DNA from: Bacteroidetes bacterium QH_1_64_81
GTDB taxonomy: Bacteria; Bacteroidota; Rhodothermia; Rhodothermales; Salinibacteraceae
Length of the DNA stretch: 8,424 bases
Direction: 5' to 3'
Assembly (NCBI GenBank): GCA_003022655.1
Contig: PXSX01000167.1
Location: 1 to 8,424 of the forward strand
In this document: piece by piece, positions 6,812 through 8,424 of the stretch
Numbering within the stretch: position 1 is the first letter of the stretch
Layout: each line of letters opens with the position of its first letter
Made by a program: the position numbers and the translations under genes
Notes under the pieces: generated by a model
Told to the model about the DNA's origin: nothing
Database searches by the model: none
What the model saw: only the letters and a program-made list of their open reading frames with translations

Positions 6812-7366
6812 GTGTCCAACCAACAGAACGCGACGCTCGGTGGAGGCTGCTTTTGGTGTCTGGAAGCCGTCTACGAGGAAGTCGACGGGGTCTCGGACGT
6901 CGTCTCCGGCTACGCGGGCGGCCACGTCCCAAATCCGTCGTACCGACAGGTCTGCAACGGCACCACCGGCCACGCCGAGGTCGTGCAGCTCACGTACGAC
7001 CCGTCCGTGATCGGCTACCGCGACCTTCTGGAGATCTTCTTTACGATCCACGACCCGACGACGAAGGACCGAGAAGGGGCCGACATCGGCCCGCAGTACC
7101 GGTCGATCATCCTCCACCACGACGACGAACAGAAGGAGATCGCCAACGCCGTCATCAACGAACTTGAGGCCAACGGCGTGTTCGGCGACCCAATCGTAAC
7201 GGAGGTGGAGCCCCTGGACACCTTCTACCGGGCCGAGGACAAGCACCAGGACTACTACGAGCGTAACACCTCGCAGCCGTACTGCCAGTCCGTCATCTCT
7301 CCGAAGGTGGCCAAGCTCCGGAAAAAACACGCGGAGAAGCTCCAGCAACGAACGACGGGTCGCTGA
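6812..7366 (+). CDS. msrA: Peptide-methionine (S)-S-oxide reductase
   Basis: MsrA reduces the S-epimer of methionine sulfoxide in proteins and free methionine, using thioredoxin as reductant. The 184-residue protein contains the signature GGGCFWCLEAVY at 10-21, with catalytic Cys13. It continues with VSGYAGG, NPSYRQVCNGTTGHAEVV, IFFTIHDPT and the DIGPQYRSII block. A second Cys near the C-terminus (C158 in PYCQSVISPK) is placed like the resolving Cys of other MsrA enzymes. The GTG at 6812 is the only start near the conserved core. The product is rich in Asp and Glu, in keeping with a salt-adapted cytoplasm. It stands alone on the plus strand, divergent from ndk and convergent with comF. No MsrB domain is fused and no msrB gene is present. 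Confidence 0.97.
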   Translation: MSNQQNATLGGGCFWCLEAVYEEVDGVSDVVSGYAGGHVPNPSYRQVCNGTTGHAEVVQLTYDPSVIGYRDLLEIFFTIHDPTTKDREGADIGPQYRSIILHHDDEQKEIANAVINELEANGVFGDPIVTEVEPLDTFYRAEDKHQDYYERNTSQPYCQSVISPKVAKLRKKHAEKLQQRTTGR

Positions 7367-7407
7367 ACATGCACCGAGCCGTGCAAAAGTTCTAAAAAGT
7401 ACGCCTA

Positions 7408-7454
7408 AGGTGTGGGCATTTGGGCGTCTGGGAGAAAAACGCCCATACGCACCT
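7408..7454. terminator. Nested inverted repeat between convergent msrA and comF
   Basis: An inner 7-base stem, TGGGCGT (7421-7427) with ACGCCCA (7439-7445), is framed by an outer near-match, AGGTGTG (7408-7414) with CGCACCT (7448-7454). It lies between the 3' ends of two convergent genes, where a bidirectional terminator is expected. No T run directly follows on the plus strand. On the minus strand a TTTTT occurs inside the loop and another (ACTTTTTAG) about 10 bases past the outer arm. Termination is therefore plausible but not typical. Confidence 0.4.
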
Positions 7455-7466
7455 ACTCCCCATTCG

Positions 7467-8186
7467 CTATTGTCGGGCAAGGCCGAGCGTCATGAGATAG
7501 AGGGCGTCGGCCCCGGCGTCCAGGAGCGTCCGGCCCGCGGCCACCGCCGTCGATCCCGTGGTGAGCACGTCGTCCACCACCAGCCATTGTCCCCCGGCAC
7601 ACTCGGGGTCTGCCGTGAACGCGTCCCGCACGTTGCGCCACCGCTCCTCGCGGGACAGCCCCGTCTGGGAGCGGGTGGGATGAGGCCGATCAAGAAGATC
7701 GGGCCGTGCGGGACAGTCGAGTCGGTCTGCCGCCCCCTCCGCAAGAGTCGCGCTTTGGTTGTAGCCCCGTTCCAGCCGACGTGTCCGATGAAGGGGCATC
7801 GGCACCACGCCGTCGGGGGCGGGATGCCGTTCCGCAAAGGCCTCCCCCATGAGTCGTCCGAGCGGCACGCCGTAGCGCGGCCGGTTCTGGTACTTCAAGG
7901 CGTGCTGTACAGACTGGAGGGTCCCGCCCTTGTCGAACGCCCAGAGGGCAAGGGCGCCGTCAAACACGCCCCCTCCCACCGGAAGGCGATCAAGTCGGGC
8001 CGCGACGCCCATCTCGGGCGCTCGTTCCAGCGATTGGAGGCACTGGGGACAGAGGGGGAGCCGGGGCGACTCCGGTCGCGCGCCGCACCCCAGACAGCGT
8101 GGGGGATAGACGATATCGAGGAGACCGCGCCGCAGGTCACTCACGAATCGTGCGGTCCCGGACGCTAACGAACGCAGACTCGGCAT
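7467..8186 (-). CDS. comF: ComF-family amidophosphoribosyltransferase
   Basis: ComF-family proteins are needed for DNA uptake in naturally competent bacteria, where they act in the cytoplasm with the ComFA helicase; in other species the role is unclear. From the ATG at 8186 the protein has 239 residues, the usual size. An N-terminal zinc ribbon is formed by C31-x2-C34 and C46-x2-C49, preceded by the typical DIVYPPRC. Then come the LKYQNRPRYGVPLGRLM region, PMPLHRTRRLERGYNQS (the family's P-x-P...R-x-R-x-R-G-[FY]-N-Q block), QTGLSREERWRNVRDAF, and the phosphoribosyl-pyrophosphate-binding motif VVDDVLTTGST starting at about residue 203. The frame is open further upstream, but the extension lacks family similarity. 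No other competence gene is in the window. Confidence 0.93.
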   Translation of the reverse strand: MPSLRSLASGTARFVSDLRRGLLDIVYPPRCLGCGARPESPRLPLCPQCLQSLERAPEMGVAARLDRLPVGGGVFDGALALWAFDKGGTLQSVQHALKYQNRPRYGVPLGRLMGEAFAERHPAPDGVVPMPLHRTRRLERGYNQSATLAEGAADRLDCPARPDLLDRPHPTRSQTGLSREERWRNVRDAFTADPECAGGQWLVVDDVLTTGSTAVAAGRTLLDAGADALYLMTLGLARQ

Positions 8187-8379
8187 GTGTGCGTGGAGGC
8201 GTCGTGGAGCATCAGTCCGAACGCGGACAGATTTTCGATAAAATGCCGATCGCGTGGTGCAACCGGTAGTGGTATTGTATACGTTTTCAGGTGTGGAGTC
8301 AACATGAAGAGATGTGCCCTCCTCCTCGGGGACGAGTGCAACATTGGGACGGAGCTTTCCATCACATCGACTCGGGCTC
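8187..8379. promoter_or_regulatory. comF upstream region
   Basis: No convincing gene is seen here. Two AT-richer islands (about 8231-8244, GATAAAAT, and about 8272-8288, with the palindrome GTATAC) stand out from the GC-rich background and are probable promoter zones. On the minus strand TTGCAC (8262-8257) and TATCGA (8240-8235), 16 bases apart, form a weak hexamer pair about 50 bases before the comF ATG. A 36-codon plus-strand frame from 8304 looks like chance. Confidence 0.25.
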
Positions 8380-8424
8380 ATGACCGACCGGGATCGACGC
8401 GGCATGCTCATTAAAAACAGCGGG
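8380..8424 (+). CDS. Possible start of a plus-strand gene cut by right edge
   Basis: An ATG at 8380 opens a frame of 15 codons (MTDRDRRGMLIKNSG) that is still open at the last base; an internal ATG at 8404 would give MLIKNSG. It is divergent from comF and lies beyond the AT-richer patch, as a new gene would. The MLIK- beginning recalls some MsrP (YedY) catalytic subunits, but seven residues cannot establish a family. It may be chance. Confidence 0.22.
   Translation, partial: MTDRDRRGMLIKNSG

Noticed and set aside
7410..8168. Plus-strand frame of 252 codons
   Set aside because: It is the antisense shadow of comF, which has an intact zinc ribbon and PRPP motif on the other strand.
8187..8411. 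N-terminal extension of comF
   Set aside because: The frame is open, but the added residues show no family similarity and ComF proteins normally begin just before the YPPRC zinc-ribbon region.
8304..8414. 36-codon plus-strand frame (MKRCALLLGDECN...)
   Set aside because: Short, with no ribosome-binding site or recognisable domain, and it overlaps the other frame that opens at 8380.

Overview
The window is GC-rich, densely coded chromosomal DNA, most likely from a Salinibacter-like member of the Rhodothermota/Bacteroidota. The reasons are a DUF3098 membrane protein (a family typical of Bacteroidota), acidic cytoplasmic proteins (MsrA, DapB, DapA), and the absence of a recognisable Shine-Dalgarno sequence before nearly every gene. 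The taxonomic call is inference. The genes look like ordinary core and housekeeping functions. I see no mobile element, CRISPR array, phage gene or defence system.

Layout. Positions 1-614 (minus): the N-terminal part of an exported, formylglycine-type sulfatase that runs off the left edge, preceded by tRNA-Ala(GGC) with its own hairpin terminator. Positions 846-2460 (plus): dapB followed by dapA, two consecutive steps of the diaminopimelate/lysine pathway. The dapA copy is broken: about 80 bases that should encode the substrate-binding Arg and the Schiff-base Lys are missing, and the reading frame shifts at the same point. Positions 2518-4473 (minus): dacB (PBP4-type carboxypeptidase/endopeptidase) and then mreD (rod-shape membrane protein). 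Positions 4640-4900 (plus): the DUF3098 protein. Positions 4894-6632 (minus): ndk and a NamZ/DUF1343 lipoprotein, nearly abutting and probably co-transcribed. Positions 6812-7366 (plus): msrA. Positions 7467-8186 (minus): a comF-type phosphoribosyltransferase. The last 238 bases are a comF upstream region and possibly the first codons of a plus-strand gene cut by the right edge.

Functional theme. Five genes bear on peptidoglycan: DapA and DapB make the diaminopimelate precursor, MreD helps place elongation, DacB trims or cuts cross-links, and NamZ-type enzymes release terminal MurNAc for recycling. They lie in separate transcription units in opposite orientations, so this is a neighbourhood and not one operon. 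No gene stretch points to an undescribed system. The item most worth checking is the dapA lesion: it is either a real pseudogene in an essential pathway, implying a second DapA elsewhere, or a local sequence error.
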